From positions 868,001 through 932,000 of the forward strand of contig NZ_JAFCJK010000001.1 of NCBI RefSeq assembly GCF_018131005.1: 64,000 bases of DNA. The letters are read 5' to 3'. The stretch is from Bradyrhizobium lablabi (lineage in GTDB: Bacteria; Pseudomonadota; Alphaproteobacteria; Rhizobiales; Xanthobacteraceae). Below are positions 27,460-36,329 of the stretch, piece by piece. Both the position numbers and the translations under genes were made by a program. The stretch's first letter is position 1. Every line of letters begins with the position of its first letter. Below the pieces are notes generated by a model. The model did no database searches. It was not told where the DNA came from and was given only the letters and a program-made list of their open reading frames with translations.

Positions 27460-27618
27460 GAGCATGATCCGTACGACCGACGCCTCGCGTTTGTCGCACG
27501 GGAGGACCACGCCTCCCGTCCCAGACCACGCTCAGGGGGAATTGAGACTATCGCGATTTGACGCGAACGCAATCAGAGCAGGCCCCGGCAAAATGACGCC
27601 GGTTCTGTGATCATGCTC
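27460..27618. repeat. Widely spaced inverted repeat between hpf and rpoN
   Basis: GAGCATGATC (27460-27469) and GATCATGCTC (27609-27618) bracket 139 bases that contain smaller hairpins such as GGGAGG/CCTCCC. The arms match the palindrome family at 17771-17815. Confidence 0.6.
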
Positions 27619-27628
27619 GAAAAAGAAC

Positions 27629-29269
27629 TTATGCGGGAGCAGGATCGCGGGAGCGGTCAGGGGAGGCGGCTGGGGCCGAAAGGGCATTTCCGAGCGTGCT
27701 CTGCTTGTCACGGCGGCGCTGCACCGAGGATGGTATCCGCATCGCTTCGCGATATTTCGCCACGGTGCGGCGGGCTATATCAATGCCGGACGCGCGCAAG
27801 CGTTCCACGATCGTATCGTCCGACAGGATCGCCGACGGCGATTCGCCGTCGATCAGTTGCTTGATGTGATGACGGACTGCTTCGGCCGAATGCGCTTCGC
27901 CGCCGTCGGCGGACGCAATTGAGGCGGTGAAGAAATACTTCAATTCGAAGCTGCCGCGATTGGTCGCCATGTACTTGTTGGCGGTGACGCGCGACACCGT
28001 CGATTCGTGCATCTGGATCGCGTCTGCCACCGCCTTCAGATTGAGCGGCCGCAGATGCGCGACGCCGTGGGTGAAGAAACCGTCCTGCTGGCGGACGATT
28101 TCGGTCGCGACTTTCAGGATCGTCCGGGCGCGCTGATCGAGCGCGCGCACCAACCAGGTCGCGTTCTGCAGGCAGTCAGTAAAGTACGACTTGTCGCCGT
28201 CCTTGCGGATCGTCTTCGACAGCTCAACGTAATAAGTTTGATTGACGAGTACGCGCGGCAGAGTGTCGCTGTTGAGCTCGACATGCCAGCCGCCATCCGG
28301 ACCGGGCCGCACATAGACGTCGGGCACCATGGTCTGCGTGCGCACCGTGCCGAACTTCAATCCCGGCTTCGGATCGAGACGGCGGATCTCCGCGATCATG
28401 TCGGCGATGTCTTCGTCATCGACGCCGCAGAGCTTTCGCAGCGCGGCGATATCGCGTTTGGCGAGCAGATCGAGATGCTCGACCAGCGCTTGCATCGCGG
28501 GATCGTAGCGGTTGAGCTCGCGGAGCTGGATCGCCAGGCACTCGCTCAGATTGCGCGCGCAGACGCCGGGCGGATCGAATTTCTGTAGCACGGCGACGAC
28601 GTCGTCGACCGCCTGCGGCGACGCTCCGAGCCGCTCAGCCGCCTGGCCAAGATCCGCCGGCAGGTAGCCGGCCTCGTCGACGAGATCGATCAGATACTGC
28701 CCGATCATGCGTTGCGCCGGCGCGGTGAAGGCGACCGCAAGCTGTTCGGCGAGATGGTCGGCCAGCGACATTTCGGCGGCGACGAAAGCTTCGAGATTGT
28801 ATTCGTCGTCGTTCGAGGCGCCGCCTCCCCATTCGGTGTAGACGGAAGGCGGCGCATCCTGCGCGGCGCGCGCTGCCGCCTCGGCGGGTTCCTCGGAGAA
28901 AACGTTGTCGAGACCAGTATCGAGGGTTTGCTCTATCTCGGCTCGGGTGCCGAGATCGCGGTTCAACCATTCCTCCTGGCCGGGCTCGAAGGCATCACCC
29001 ACCGAACTGCCTGCCATCTCGGCCTGCTCGTCGCCGCCGGAACCGTCGGATGCGGAATAGTCGGCCGGCTCCGTCCCCGGCTCGCCCGCCACCGGCGCCT
29101 CGGGGCCATCGGCGGCGCGCTCAAGCAGTGGATTGCGCTCGAGTTCCTCCTCGACAAAGGCCGACAGGTCGAGATTCGAAAGTTGCAACAGCTTGATCGC
29201 CTGCATCAACTGCGGCGTCATGACCAGCGATTGCGACTGGCGGAACTCTAGTCTTTGCGTCAGCGCCAT
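27629..29269 (-). CDS. rpoN: RNA polymerase sigma-54 factor
   Basis: Sigma-54 (546 residues) directs transcription from -24/-12 promoters with enhancer-binding activators, including nitrogen-fixation genes where present. Region I is Gln/Leu-rich (LTQRLEFRQSQSLVMTPQLMQAIKLLQ). Region II is long and acidic (about residues 60-130). The core-binding and HTH regions follow, and the RpoN box ARRTVAKYRE is near residue 505. The last 30 residues are divergent. It follows lptB by 90 bases. Confidence 0.97.
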   Translation of the reverse strand: MALTQRLEFRQSQSLVMTPQLMQAIKLLQLSNLDLSAFVEEELERNPLLERAADGPEAPVAGEPGTEPADYSASDGSGGDEQAEMAGSSVGDAFEPGQEEWLNRDLGTRAEIEQTLDTGLDNVFSEEPAEAAARAAQDAPPSVYTEWGGGASNDDEYNLEAFVAAEMSLADHLAEQLAVAFTAPAQRMIGQYLIDLVDEAGYLPADLGQAAERLGASPQAVDDVVAVLQKFDPPGVCARNLSECLAIQLRELNRYDPAMQALVEHLDLLAKRDIAALRKLCGVDDEDIADMIAEIRRLDPKPGLKFGTVRTQTMVPDVYVRPGPDGGWHVELNSDTLPRVLVNQTYYVELSKTIRKDGDKSYFTDCLQNATWLVRALDQRARTILKVATEIVRQQDGFFTHGVAHLRPLNLKAVADAIQMHESTVSRVTANKYMATNRGSFELKYFFTASIASADGGEAHSAEAVRHHIKQLIDGESPSAILSDDTIVERLRASGIDIARRTVAKYREAMRIPSSVQRRRDKQSTLGNALSAPAASPDRSRDPAPA

Positions 29270-29359
29270 GGAGGCAAGAACGATCCCAAAAGTTGGCTCG
29301 ATTCTTGCTTATCCTAGTCGAAAGCCGATGTACACGGCTTGACGAGCGGGAAAATTAGG

Positions 29360-30355
29360 CTAGAGGCGGAATTCTTCACCAAGGTAAAGGCGGCGTACAT
29401 CCGGATTGTTGACGATCTCATCCGGGGTGCCCTCCGTCAAGATTTCTCCGGCATAGACGATATAGGCGCGGTCGGTGAGGCCGAGCGTTTCGCGGACATT
29501 GTGGTCGGTGATGAGCACGCCGATGCCGCGGTTGGTGAGATGGCGCACCAGATCCTGGATGTCACCGACCGCGATCGGATCGATGCCGGCGAAGGGTTCG
29601 TCCAGCAGCATGTAATTGGGGCGCGTCGCGAGCGCTCGGGCGATCTCGACGCGGCGGCGCTCGCCGCCTGACAGCGCGATCGATGGGCTTTTCCGCAATC
29701 GCGTGATGTTGAACTCGTCGAGGAGCGAGTCGAGTTCGTGCTCGCGCTTCTTCCTGGACGGCTCGACGACTTCGAGCACCGCGCGGATGTTCTGCTCGAC
29801 CGAGAGACCCCGGAAGATCGAGGCCTCCTGGGGCAGGTAGCCGATGCCGAGGCGCGCGCGCTGATACATCGGCAGTTTCGTGACGTCGTGGCCGTCGAGC
29901 TCGATCGCGCCGCGATCGGCCTTGATCAGGCCGGTGATCATGTAGAACACCGTCGTCTTGCCCGCCCCGTTGGGCCCGAGCAGGCCAACCGCTTCGCCGC
30001 GGCGCACATAGATGCTGACGCCGCGCACAACCTGGCGGGAGCCGAAACTCTTTTCCACGCTATGCACAGCCAGATAACCGGGCCGCTTGATCAGGCGTGG
30101 CGCGTTCGCGCCGTTGGACTTGGCAGGCCTTGCCGGTGCCCGTTCCGCGCGAGGCGGCTCGGGCGACGGTTGGGGGCGCGGCAGCTCCAGACCGGGAACC
30201 GGGGCGGCACGAGCGATCGGCGGCGCGTCGCGCACCGGGCTTGCCAGCATGTCGCCGAAGGAATCGCCAAGTGCGGTGATGTCGTCACGCGAGCGTGCGA
30301 ATCCGGCTCCGCGTTTCGCAGGGCGCCGTCGGAACATGCCGAGTAAATCCACCAT
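29360..30355 (-). CDS. lptB: LPS export ABC transporter ATPase LptB, with N-terminal extension
   Basis: LptB powers lipopolysaccharide extraction from the inner membrane with LptFG. The ATPase domain has Walker [10 protein letters not shown] at 127-135, signature [16 protein letters not shown], Walker [14 protein letters not shown] and the family C terminus RLYLGEEF. The protein is 331 residues, about 90 longer than Escherichia coli LptB. The extra N terminus is basic at first, then Pro/Ala/Arg-rich ([21 protein letters not shown]), probably disordered. A shorter start near residue 94 has no in-frame ATG, so the extension is likely real. Confidence 0.94.
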   Translation of the reverse strand: MVDLLGMFRRRPAKRGAGFARSRDDITALGDSFGDMLASPVRDAPPIARAAPVPGLELPRPQPSPEPPRAERAPARPAKSNGANAPRLIKRPGYLAVHSVEKSFGSRQVVRGVSIYVRRGEAVGLLGPNGAGKTTVFYMITGLIKADRGAIELDGHDVTKLPMYQRARLGIGYLPQEASIFRGLSVEQNIRAVLEVVEPSRKKREHELDSLLDEFNITRLRKSPSIALSGGERRRVEIARALATRPNYMLLDEPFAGIDPIAVGDIQDLVRHLTNRGIGVLITDHNVRETLGLTDRAYIVYAGEILTEGTPDEIVNNPDVRRLYLGEEFRL

Positions 30356-30379
30356 CCCCGCTTCGCTCAGCCTTTCACA

Positions 30380-30470
30380 GTGATCCGGCGAGCTTGCTCG
30401 CGGACCGGTCTACTCGAACGCCACCCACGCGCGCGATTCGGAAAAACTGGGTACCGGCTTTCCGGATCAC
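30380..30470. repeat. Nested palindrome in the lptA-lptB spacer
   Basis: Outer arms GTGATCCGG (30380-30388) and CCGGATCAC (30462-30470) enclose a second CGGAAA/TTTCCG pair. This is a dispersed palindrome type similar to that near 17771. It occupies much of the 289-base gap that splits the lpt genes. Confidence 0.6.
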
Positions 30471-30644
30471 GCTCAAACGACAAGGCAAAGCACGACGATC
30501 GCCTTGAATGAATGGGTGCCCCTCGTCCCGGCTTGCGCCGCGATCCCCTTCAAGCGCATCTGCAAACCAGGCTGCTCCAGTAGATACAATCTTGCCAAGC
30601 GGGCTTCAACCTCGCGGTTGGAAAATGTTATCTAAGCTATTGAT

Positions 30645-31343
30645 CTACTTAGGCTTACCCGGAATGAGCGATGGCGCGGCGGGCGCCGGGCCGGTTGCCG
30701 GCGAGCCGCACCCCTTGCCGCCCTGCGCACCCTGGGATTGTATGAACAAACCCTGCACCTTTCCGCTGTCGGATTCCACCCGCGAGACGCCGGTCGTCAT
30801 GTCCACCATGAGGCGGTCGCCGCGCAGCACGTTCTGGCACTGGGTCAGCACCACGCCGCCGAGCATGGTGATCAGATTGGCCTTTGTATCGAAGATCGCA
30901 GTTTCGCCGGTGACGACCTGATCCTTTTGGGTCACGACCACGTTGCCCTTTGCCTCCAGCCGCTTGATCGAGGAACTGCCGCCGGGGCCGGGCGTGGCCG
31001 ACTGCATCGGCGCGCTCTTCGCGCCCTTGGCGTTCGCGGGCGGTGGAGTCGACTGGCCTGAGCTTGATTCGTAGAACACGACCAGCGTCTTCGAAGTCAT
31101 GGTGGTGTCGCCCTGCACCACCTTCACATTGCCAGCAAAGGTCGCCTCCTTCTTCTTGTCGCGCATCTCGAGCGAGGCCGCCTCGATCTGGATCGGCTGA
31201 TCGCGGTTCTGCGAGAAGCCCTGCATCGCGTTGGGGACGCCCGTCATCGCGCCCTGCGCACGGGCGCTGCCAGAGGCGAGCAGCGCGGCCACGCAGGCCG
31301 CCACTGCCGCGGCGTGCAAGATACGTCTCGTCATCGACATCAT
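30645..31343 (-). CDS. lptA: LptA, periplasmic LPS transport protein
   Basis: Periplasmic OstA/LptA jellyroll protein (232 residues) that bridges lipopolysaccharide between LptC and LptD. A signal peptide ends near ARAQG. DQPIQIEAASLEMRDKKKEATFAGNVKVVQGDTTMTSKTLVVFY is the typical OstA opening. A Pro/Gly/Ser-rich insert at about residues 95-125 interrupts the beta strands, and the tail is also Gly/Pro-rich. The start overlaps the lptC stop by four bases (ATGA). Confidence 0.92.
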   Translation of the reverse strand: MMSMTRRILHAAAVAACVAALLASGSARAQGAMTGVPNAMQGFSQNRDQPIQIEAASLEMRDKKKEATFAGNVKVVQGDTTMTSKTLVVFYESSSGQSTPPPANAKGAKSAPMQSATPGPGGSSSIKRLEAKGNVVVTQKDQVVTGETAIFDTKANLITMLGGVVLTQCQNVLRGDRLMVDMTTGVSRVESDSGKVQGLFIQSQGAQGGKGCGSPATGPAPAAPSLIPGKPK

Positions 31344-32068
31344 TTCGAATTGGCGGATTTGCGCGGCTTCGGCGGCGGGGCGGGCTCGGGCGCAGCGGGC
31401 GGGCCGGACTTACTGTTGTCGTCGCCGAGCTGGTCCAGATTCATAACCACGTTGCCTTCGAAACGCACAACCTCGCCGCTGTTGAAGATGCGAAGCTTGT
31501 CGGCGGTCAGCGTGCCGTTGAGCAGCTTGACGTCGACATGCTCGTCCGATGTCACGACACCCTTGTTCATGTCGATAAACGCCTGGGTGAGCCTGGCTTC
31601 ATAGCCCGTGGATGATTGCAGGAAGATATCCTTGCGGAGGTCGAGCAACTGCTGCTTGTTGTCGAAGAAGCCGGTCCGCGCGTCCATGGTCAACATTGAA
31701 CGGTCTTCCATCTGCACCTTCGCACGGATGGTCTTCAGCTCGACATGATCGGGATCGGTGATGTCCTGGACCGCGGCCTTGGCCCACATTTCGTAGGGCC
31801 GCTGGTCGGTCGAGAAGCCGGCGAGATGCGGCGATTCCATCGTGATCTTGGTCCCGGAGACCACGAGGTTGCCCATGTCCAGAGGCAGCTTGGGCATCAA
31901 GGCGCGGAACGGATTGACGATCGATACGAAGATGATCGCCGCGAGCGCGAGCGCGACCGCTGCCGGGACCGCGATGCGCAGGATCCGCACCATGCGGCTG
32001 TGGCGCGCGGCTGCGGCAAAGCGTGCCTCGAGGCCGGCGACATAGGCTGGGTTCTGAACCGTATTCAC
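31340..32068 (-). CDS. lptC: LptC, LPS export system protein
   Basis: Bitopic inner-membrane protein (242 residues) that passes lipopolysaccharide from LptBFG to LptA. One membrane helix (about residues 28-50, ILRIAVPAAVALALAAIIFVSI) is followed by an LptA-like periplasmic beta domain with GTKITMESPHLAGFSTDQRPYEM. The C terminus is Pro-rich. It is translationally coupled to lptA. Confidence 0.92.
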   Translation of the reverse strand: MNTVQNPAYVAGLEARFAAAARHSRMVRILRIAVPAAVALALAAIIFVSIVNPFRALMPKLPLDMGNLVVSGTKITMESPHLAGFSTDQRPYEMWAKAAVQDITDPDHVELKTIRAKVQMEDRSMLTMDARTGFFDNKQQLLDLRKDIFLQSSTGYEARLTQAFIDMNKGVVTSDEHVDVKLLNGTLTADKLRIFNSGEVVRFEGNVVMNLDQLGDDNSKSGPPAAPEPAPPPKPRKSANSK

Positions 32069-32220
32069 CGCTGCTCCCGAGGCGCGAAATCGCCGGCCAT
32101 TCTACCCGAGCTTTCATAATATGCAGCCCGGACCTCGCGTCGCGCCCCGGGTAGGACCTCGCGTGAACAGTTTGTCCGAAACGGGGCGGAACCGCCCTTC
32201 CGCACCCAAAATCGGGCCGT

Positions 32221-32835
32221 TCACGAATGGGCGAAGATGTCCTCGGCCTCCCAGCCGTCGAGATCGAGCCTGGCGCGGGCCGGCAGGAAGTCGAAACAGG
32301 CCTTGGCCAGATCCGTCCGCCCCTCGCGCACGAGCATGGCATCGAGCTTCTCGCGGAGAGCATGCAGATGCAGGACGTCGGAGGCGGCATAGGCGAGCTG
32401 CGCCTCGCTCAGGCTCGCCGCCCCCCAGTCGCTCGATTGCTGCTGCTTCGACAAATCGATGTTGAGCACCTCCCGGACCAGATCCTTCAGGCCATGCCGG
32501 TCGGTATAGGTGCGACTGAGCCGCGAGGCGATCTTGGTGCAATAGACCGGCTGCGGCATCACGCCGAACGTGTTGTAGAGCACGGCGACGTCGAACCGGG
32601 CGAAATGGAAAATCTTGGTGATAGCGGGATTGACGAGCAGCGCTTTCAGGTTCGGCGAATCGGTATGCCCCTTCGGGATCTGGATCACGTCGGCGGTGCC
32701 GTCGCCGTTTGACATCTGCACCACGCACAGCCGGTCGCGATGCGGATTGAGCCCCATGGTCTCGGTGTCGATCGCAACCGATTCGGTGTAGCGGGACAAG
32801 TCCGGCAGATCGCCGTGATGCAGGCGGATGGTCAT
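32221..32835 (-). CDS. rnd: Ribonuclease D, short form
   Basis: 3'-5' exoribonuclease of the DEDDy group, 204 residues. Exo I is AIDTETMG (Asp23, Glu25), Exo II lies around HFARFDVAVLY, and Exo III is YAASDVLHLHALRE. Escherichia coli RNase D is nearly twice as long because it carries two HRDC RNA-binding domains; those are absent here, as is common in rhizobia. It precedes lptC, 152 bases away. Confidence 0.92.
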   Translation of the reverse strand: MTIRLHHGDLPDLSRYTESVAIDTETMGLNPHRDRLCVVQMSNGDGTADVIQIPKGHTDSPNLKALLVNPAITKIFHFARFDVAVLYNTFGVMPQPVYCTKIASRLSRTYTDRHGLKDLVREVLNIDLSKQQQSSDWGAASLSEAQLAYAASDVLHLHALREKLDAMLVREGRTDLAKACFDFLPARARLDLDGWEAEDIFAHS

Positions 32836-33289
32836 GCTGTCAAAAACCTCGTCGAATCACTCTAAAGCTATCGCCCAATCGCCCGACAGGCGAGCGCGCG
32901 CAGGCTTCGGATTGTGTCGGAGGCGGCACCCACTGATGGCCGCCCTGGAAAGGGCCGGGTCGCCATGCCGGGAGCCCCTGATATTGCTGGCATAATTGGG
33001 TCAATCGCGGGCTGTGTAGCGCTATTGTGTACCGGAGACAATGGGTTGGCCACACGATCCCTGATGGATGCGCAGGTGCCCGACCCGTTGCTGCCTGCCG
33101 GGTCGCGCGCTTCATGAGGTGTCGTCCGGCCGCGACTCTCCCAATATGCGTTGCAAAGATTCAACAATCCGCCGCGAACACTCGCATCTCAGCGGAGCTT
33201 CTGCCGTGCGGCCCCTGAAATCGTCGCGAAACCACCTTATCTGGTGACGACGCCTCACGAGTCCTTATTCTCCACCACGAACAAGAGCA
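32836..33289. other. 454-base divergent spacer between rnd and an MFS gene
   Basis: No supported gene. A 67-codon frame from GTG at 32914 has no recognisable pattern. An ATTGT/ACAAT pair near 33022-33042 could be a regulatory site, but the evidence is slight. Confidence 0.5.
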
Positions 33290-34561
33290 ATGACCGAACA
33301 GACTCTGGCAGCGCCGGTCGACGACCAGCAGGAACGCCGACGCGGCTTTTCGCGCTATCAGTCGCTCCTCATCGCGCTGCTTGCGTTCACGCAGTTCACG
33401 ATCATCCTCGATTTCATCATCATGTCGCCGCTCGGCGCCATCCTGATGCCATCGCTCAATATCACGGCCGGGCAATTCGGCGTCGCTGTTTCGGCCTACG
33501 CATTCAGCGCGGGAGTCTCGGGCATCCTTGCCGCCGGTTTTGCCGATCGCTTCGATCGCAAGCGCCTGCTGCTGTTCTTCTATGCCGGCTTCATGCTCGG
33601 AACGGCGCTTTGCGCAGTGGCGCAGAACTATCACGTGCTGCTGCTGGGCCGGACCGTGACCGGTTTGTTCGGCGGGGTGATGGGCTCCGTCGTGCTCGCC
33701 ATCATCACCGACCTGTTTCCGCTCAATCTGCGCGGCCGCGTGATGGGGTTCGTTCAAACCGCGTTCGCCGCGAGCCAGGTGCTCGGGATTCCGGCAGGCC
33801 TGTTTCTCGCCAACCACTGGGACTGGCACGTCTGCTTCGTGGCGATCGTCGGCCTGTCGATTGTGGCGATGGCCGCTATCGCCTGCGTGATGCAGCCGGT
33901 CGACGCGCATCTGCGGTTGAAGCAGGACAACAACCCGTTCCGGCATCTGATCGCCACGGTCGGACAGCCGCGCTACACGCTGGCATTCGCGGTGACGACT
34001 CTGCTGGCGACCGGCGGCTTCATGCTGATGCCGTTCGGCAGCGCTTACACCGTGCACAATCTCGGTATCGACATCGCGCACCTTCCGACGATCTATCTCG
34101 TCTCCGGCCTGTTCAGCATCGTCATCGGTCCCCTGGTCGGCAGGGCAAGCGACACCTTCGGCAAATATCCCACCTTCGTGTTCGGCAGCGCGGTGTCCGT
34201 CGTGATGGTGTTGATCTACACTCATCTCGGTCAGGTCTCGTTGACAACGGCGATCGTCGTCAATGTCCTGATGTTCGTCGGCATCTTCTCACGCATGATC
34301 CCGTCGCAGGCCCTGATCTCGGCGATCCCCGACGCCAGCCAGCGCGGTTCGTTCAGCGCGGTCAGCGCGTCACTGCAGCAGCTCTCCGGCGGGCTCGGCT
34401 CGGTGCTCGCCGCCGCCATCATCGCGGAAAGTCCCGATGGCTCGCTGATCCATTTCGACCGGCTCGGATACATCGTCGTTGCGACGTCGATCGTCTCGCT
34501 GGTCGCGATGTATTTCGTGCAGAAATCGGTGGCGAAGCGGAGTGGCGAAGCGGTTGTGTGA
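33290..34561 (+). CDS. MFS transporter, DHA1-like
   Basis: Twelve-helix major facilitator (423 residues). The motif A loop between helices 2 and 3 is AGFADRFDRKRLLLF, and the second-half counterpart is GRASDTFGKYPTFVF. The GIPAGLFLANHWDWHVCF motif C-like segment resembles drug:H+ antiporters of the DHA1 group and AraJ/YdhP-type exporters. Substrate unknown. It stands alone with a divergent long spacer upstream. Confidence 0.88.
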   Translation: MTEQTLAAPVDDQQERRRGFSRYQSLLIALLAFTQFTIILDFIIMSPLGAILMPSLNITAGQFGVAVSAYAFSAGVSGILAAGFADRFDRKRLLLFFYAGFMLGTALCAVAQNYHVLLLGRTVTGLFGGVMGSVVLAIITDLFPLNLRGRVMGFVQTAFAASQVLGIPAGLFLANHWDWHVCFVAIVGLSIVAMAAIACVMQPVDAHLRLKQDNNPFRHLIATVGQPRYTLAFAVTTLLATGGFMLMPFGSAYTVHNLGIDIAHLPTIYLVSGLFSIVIGPLVGRASDTFGKYPTFVFGSAVSVVMVLIYTHLGQVSLTTAIVVNVLMFVGIFSRMIPSQALISAIPDASQRGSFSAVSASLQQLSGGLGSVLAAAIIAESPDGSLIHFDRLGYIVVATSIVSLVAMYFVQKSVAKRSGEAVV

Positions 34562-34743
34562 CGGCACGGCGGCAAAGGCCGAGCCGTCCCGACAGCGGCC
34601 TGCATCTCCGCCCGGTTGTGGGTCGACGATAGATTCAACCCTGGATTAAAGGAATTTTAGCAACTTTCAGGCCTATCTGCCTTCACTGACAACTTAAGAT
34701 TGATCGGATTCGTGTCTCGAATTCGACAGGACAGAACGTCTGC

Positions 34744-36009
34744 GTGGCAAAAGGTCGAATTGATTTCAAGCGAGGTGTTTTCCGCGCCCCTGCGTTCGTG
34801 CTCATCGGCGGTCTGGCGACATCGTTCTACCTCTGGCTGTCCCTGGCCACGACCATTCCGCATCCGCGCACGGTCGGGCTCGACTACGACACCGTCATCG
34901 GGCTCGACTACAACACCGTCGGCACCGACTGGATGGTCTTCTACGGGGCCATTCGCTCGGTTCTCGATGACCACGCTTCCCTGATTTTCGACGGCAATCG
35001 TTTTACCGATTTCCTCGATAGTTCGTTTGCGAGCTGGCTTTCCAAGTCGTTGGAGTTTCGGCCGTGGGCCTATCCGCCGAGCTTTCTTTTGTTTCTTCTG
35101 CCCTTTGCGCCCTTCGGCTTTCTTGGCTCGTACGTTGCGTTTCAGCTCGCAACCGGCGGCATGATGGCGACCGCGCTGCGATTTGCTGCCGGAGGCTCGG
35201 CGCCATCAGGTGCTTTGGTCGCGATGGCTCTGATTTGTCCAGCCTCGGCAATCAATGTGATCGACGGCCAGACCGTATTTCTGGTGGCCGCGCTGATCGT
35301 CGGCGGGCTTTGCCTTCTTGAGTCACGCCCTGCTGTGAGCGGATTGATCTTGGGGCTGCTGACGTTCAAACCTCAGTTCTGCATCCTCGTCCCGCTGGCC
35401 CTGATCGCGGCCGCGCAATGGGGCGCGCTCCTGGGCGCCGGCTTGTCCGCGCTGGCGATGATGGTTGCGAGCGGGTCGATTTTCGGATGGGATCTGTGGC
35501 TCCGCTGGTTCCCTCTCATCGTCGCTGATCTGATCAGCCCCGATGAGAAGTGGATCACCTACGGCCGTATGTGGGGTCATAGCGTCTACACCTGCGCGGT
35601 TTTGCTTGGCGCTCCGCAACGGCTCGCGTCATGCATTCAGCTGCTTGCATCGCTTGGCGCGGCGGCTTCCGTTATCGTCGCTTTCCGATCGCGGCTGAGT
35701 ATGAGGGCCAAAACAGCGCTCTTTCTGGCCGCTACGGTGCTCGCTGCTCCGCATTCCGGACCATATGATGCTACCCTGCTCGTGATAGCCGCAGCGTTCT
35801 GGCTGATCGAGCAGGCTCCCCCTCAGCCTCTGTGGTGCTGGATCCTGGCGCTCATGATCTGGCTGATACCCATGGTCAGTCCACCGCTCCTTTTTGCCGT
35901 GGGCAGAATTGCTCCGCTGTTTACGGTGCTGCTCATTGCCGACTTCCTTCGTCCCGAAACATCGAAGATCTGGTCGAGTGCGAGGCGAGGGGGACCTTCA
36001 TCATGCTAA
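34744..36009 (+). CDS. GT87/DUF2029-type polytopic membrane protein
   Basis: A 421-residue protein with about ten hydrophobic segments, resembling the DUF2029/GT87 mannosyltransferase-like family. Supporting features are the early DWMVFYGAIRSVLD loop with its acidic residue, the RPWAYPPSFLLFLLPFA segment and LLTFKPQFC before a helix. Members transfer sugars from polyprenyl carriers at the membrane; the acceptor here is unknown. The start is GTG at 34744. The first loop contains a 24-bp tandem duplication (GLDYDTVI then GLDYNTVG). Confidence 0.75.
   Translation: MAKGRIDFKRGVFRAPAFVLIGGLATSFYLWLSLATTIPHPRTVGLDYDTVIGLDYNTVGTDWMVFYGAIRSVLDDHASLIFDGNRFTDFLDSSFASWLSKSLEFRPWAYPPSFLLFLLPFAPFGFLGSYVAFQLATGGMMATALRFAAGGSAPSGALVAMALICPASAINVIDGQTVFLVAALIVGGLCLLESRPAVSGLILGLLTFKPQFCILVPLALIAAAQWGALLGAGLSALAMMVASGSIFGWDLWLRWFPLIVADLISPDEKWITYGRMWGHSVYTCAVLLGAPQRLASCIQLLASLGAAASVIVAFRSRLSMRAKTALFLAATVLAAPHSGPYDATLLVIAAAFWLIEQAPPQPLWCWILALMIWLIPMVSPPLLFAVGRIAPLFTVLLIADFLRPETSKIWSSARRGGPSSC
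34875..34922 (+). repeat. 24-bp tandem duplication inside the GT87-like gene
   Basis: Units 34875-34898 and 34899-34922 differ at only three or so bases and encode GLDYDTVI and GLDYNTVG, an in-frame duplication in the extracytoplasmic loop. Confidence 0.85.
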
Positions 36010-36094
36010 CCGGTGGGAGATCATGTCGGCGATCCGGACCAGAGAAGTCGGGATGGCGTAATCCGCCCTTGCAACGACCGCTGAAGGAAGCAAA

Positions 36095-36181
<87 letters not shown>

Positions 36182-36193
36182 ACGTGGGGCGCT

Positions 36194-36222
36194 CTAGTAA
36201 GGACCGGTGACGCGGTTGTCAA
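36194..36222 (-). promoter_or_regulatory. Promoter of tRNA-Leu
   Basis: On the minus strand TTGACA (36217-36222) and TACTAG (36194-36199) are 17 bases apart, ending 13 bases before the tRNA 5' end. This is close to the housekeeping consensus. Confidence 0.75.
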
Positions 36223-36258
36223 ATTTGCGAATGCAAATTCAAATACCCTGTACAGGGT
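36222..36258. promoter_or_regulatory. Two palindromes in the tRNA-Leu / NDUFA9-like spacer
   Basis: AATTTGC-GAAT-GCAAATT (36222-36239) abuts the tRNA-Leu -35, and ACCCTGTACAGGGT (36245-36258) is a perfect 14-bp palindrome. Both are operator-like and lie about 70-110 bases before the next plus-strand gene. Confidence 0.5.
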
Positions 36259-36329
36259 GGGGCTGATGGCGTATCGCCGGAAGCGTTAAATCCCGTCAAT
36301 CGCTCTCGAATCCGGCAGGAACTGACCTC

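Noticed and set aside
32914..33117. A 67-codon frame starting GTG upstream of the MFS gene
   Set aside because: No recognisable pattern or clear ribosome binding site; it is likely chance in GC-rich sequence.
33151..34632. A 493-codon frame overlapping the MFS gene
   Set aside because: It is another frame of the same DNA; the 33290 frame has clear MFS motifs and helices, this one is arginine-rich without any.
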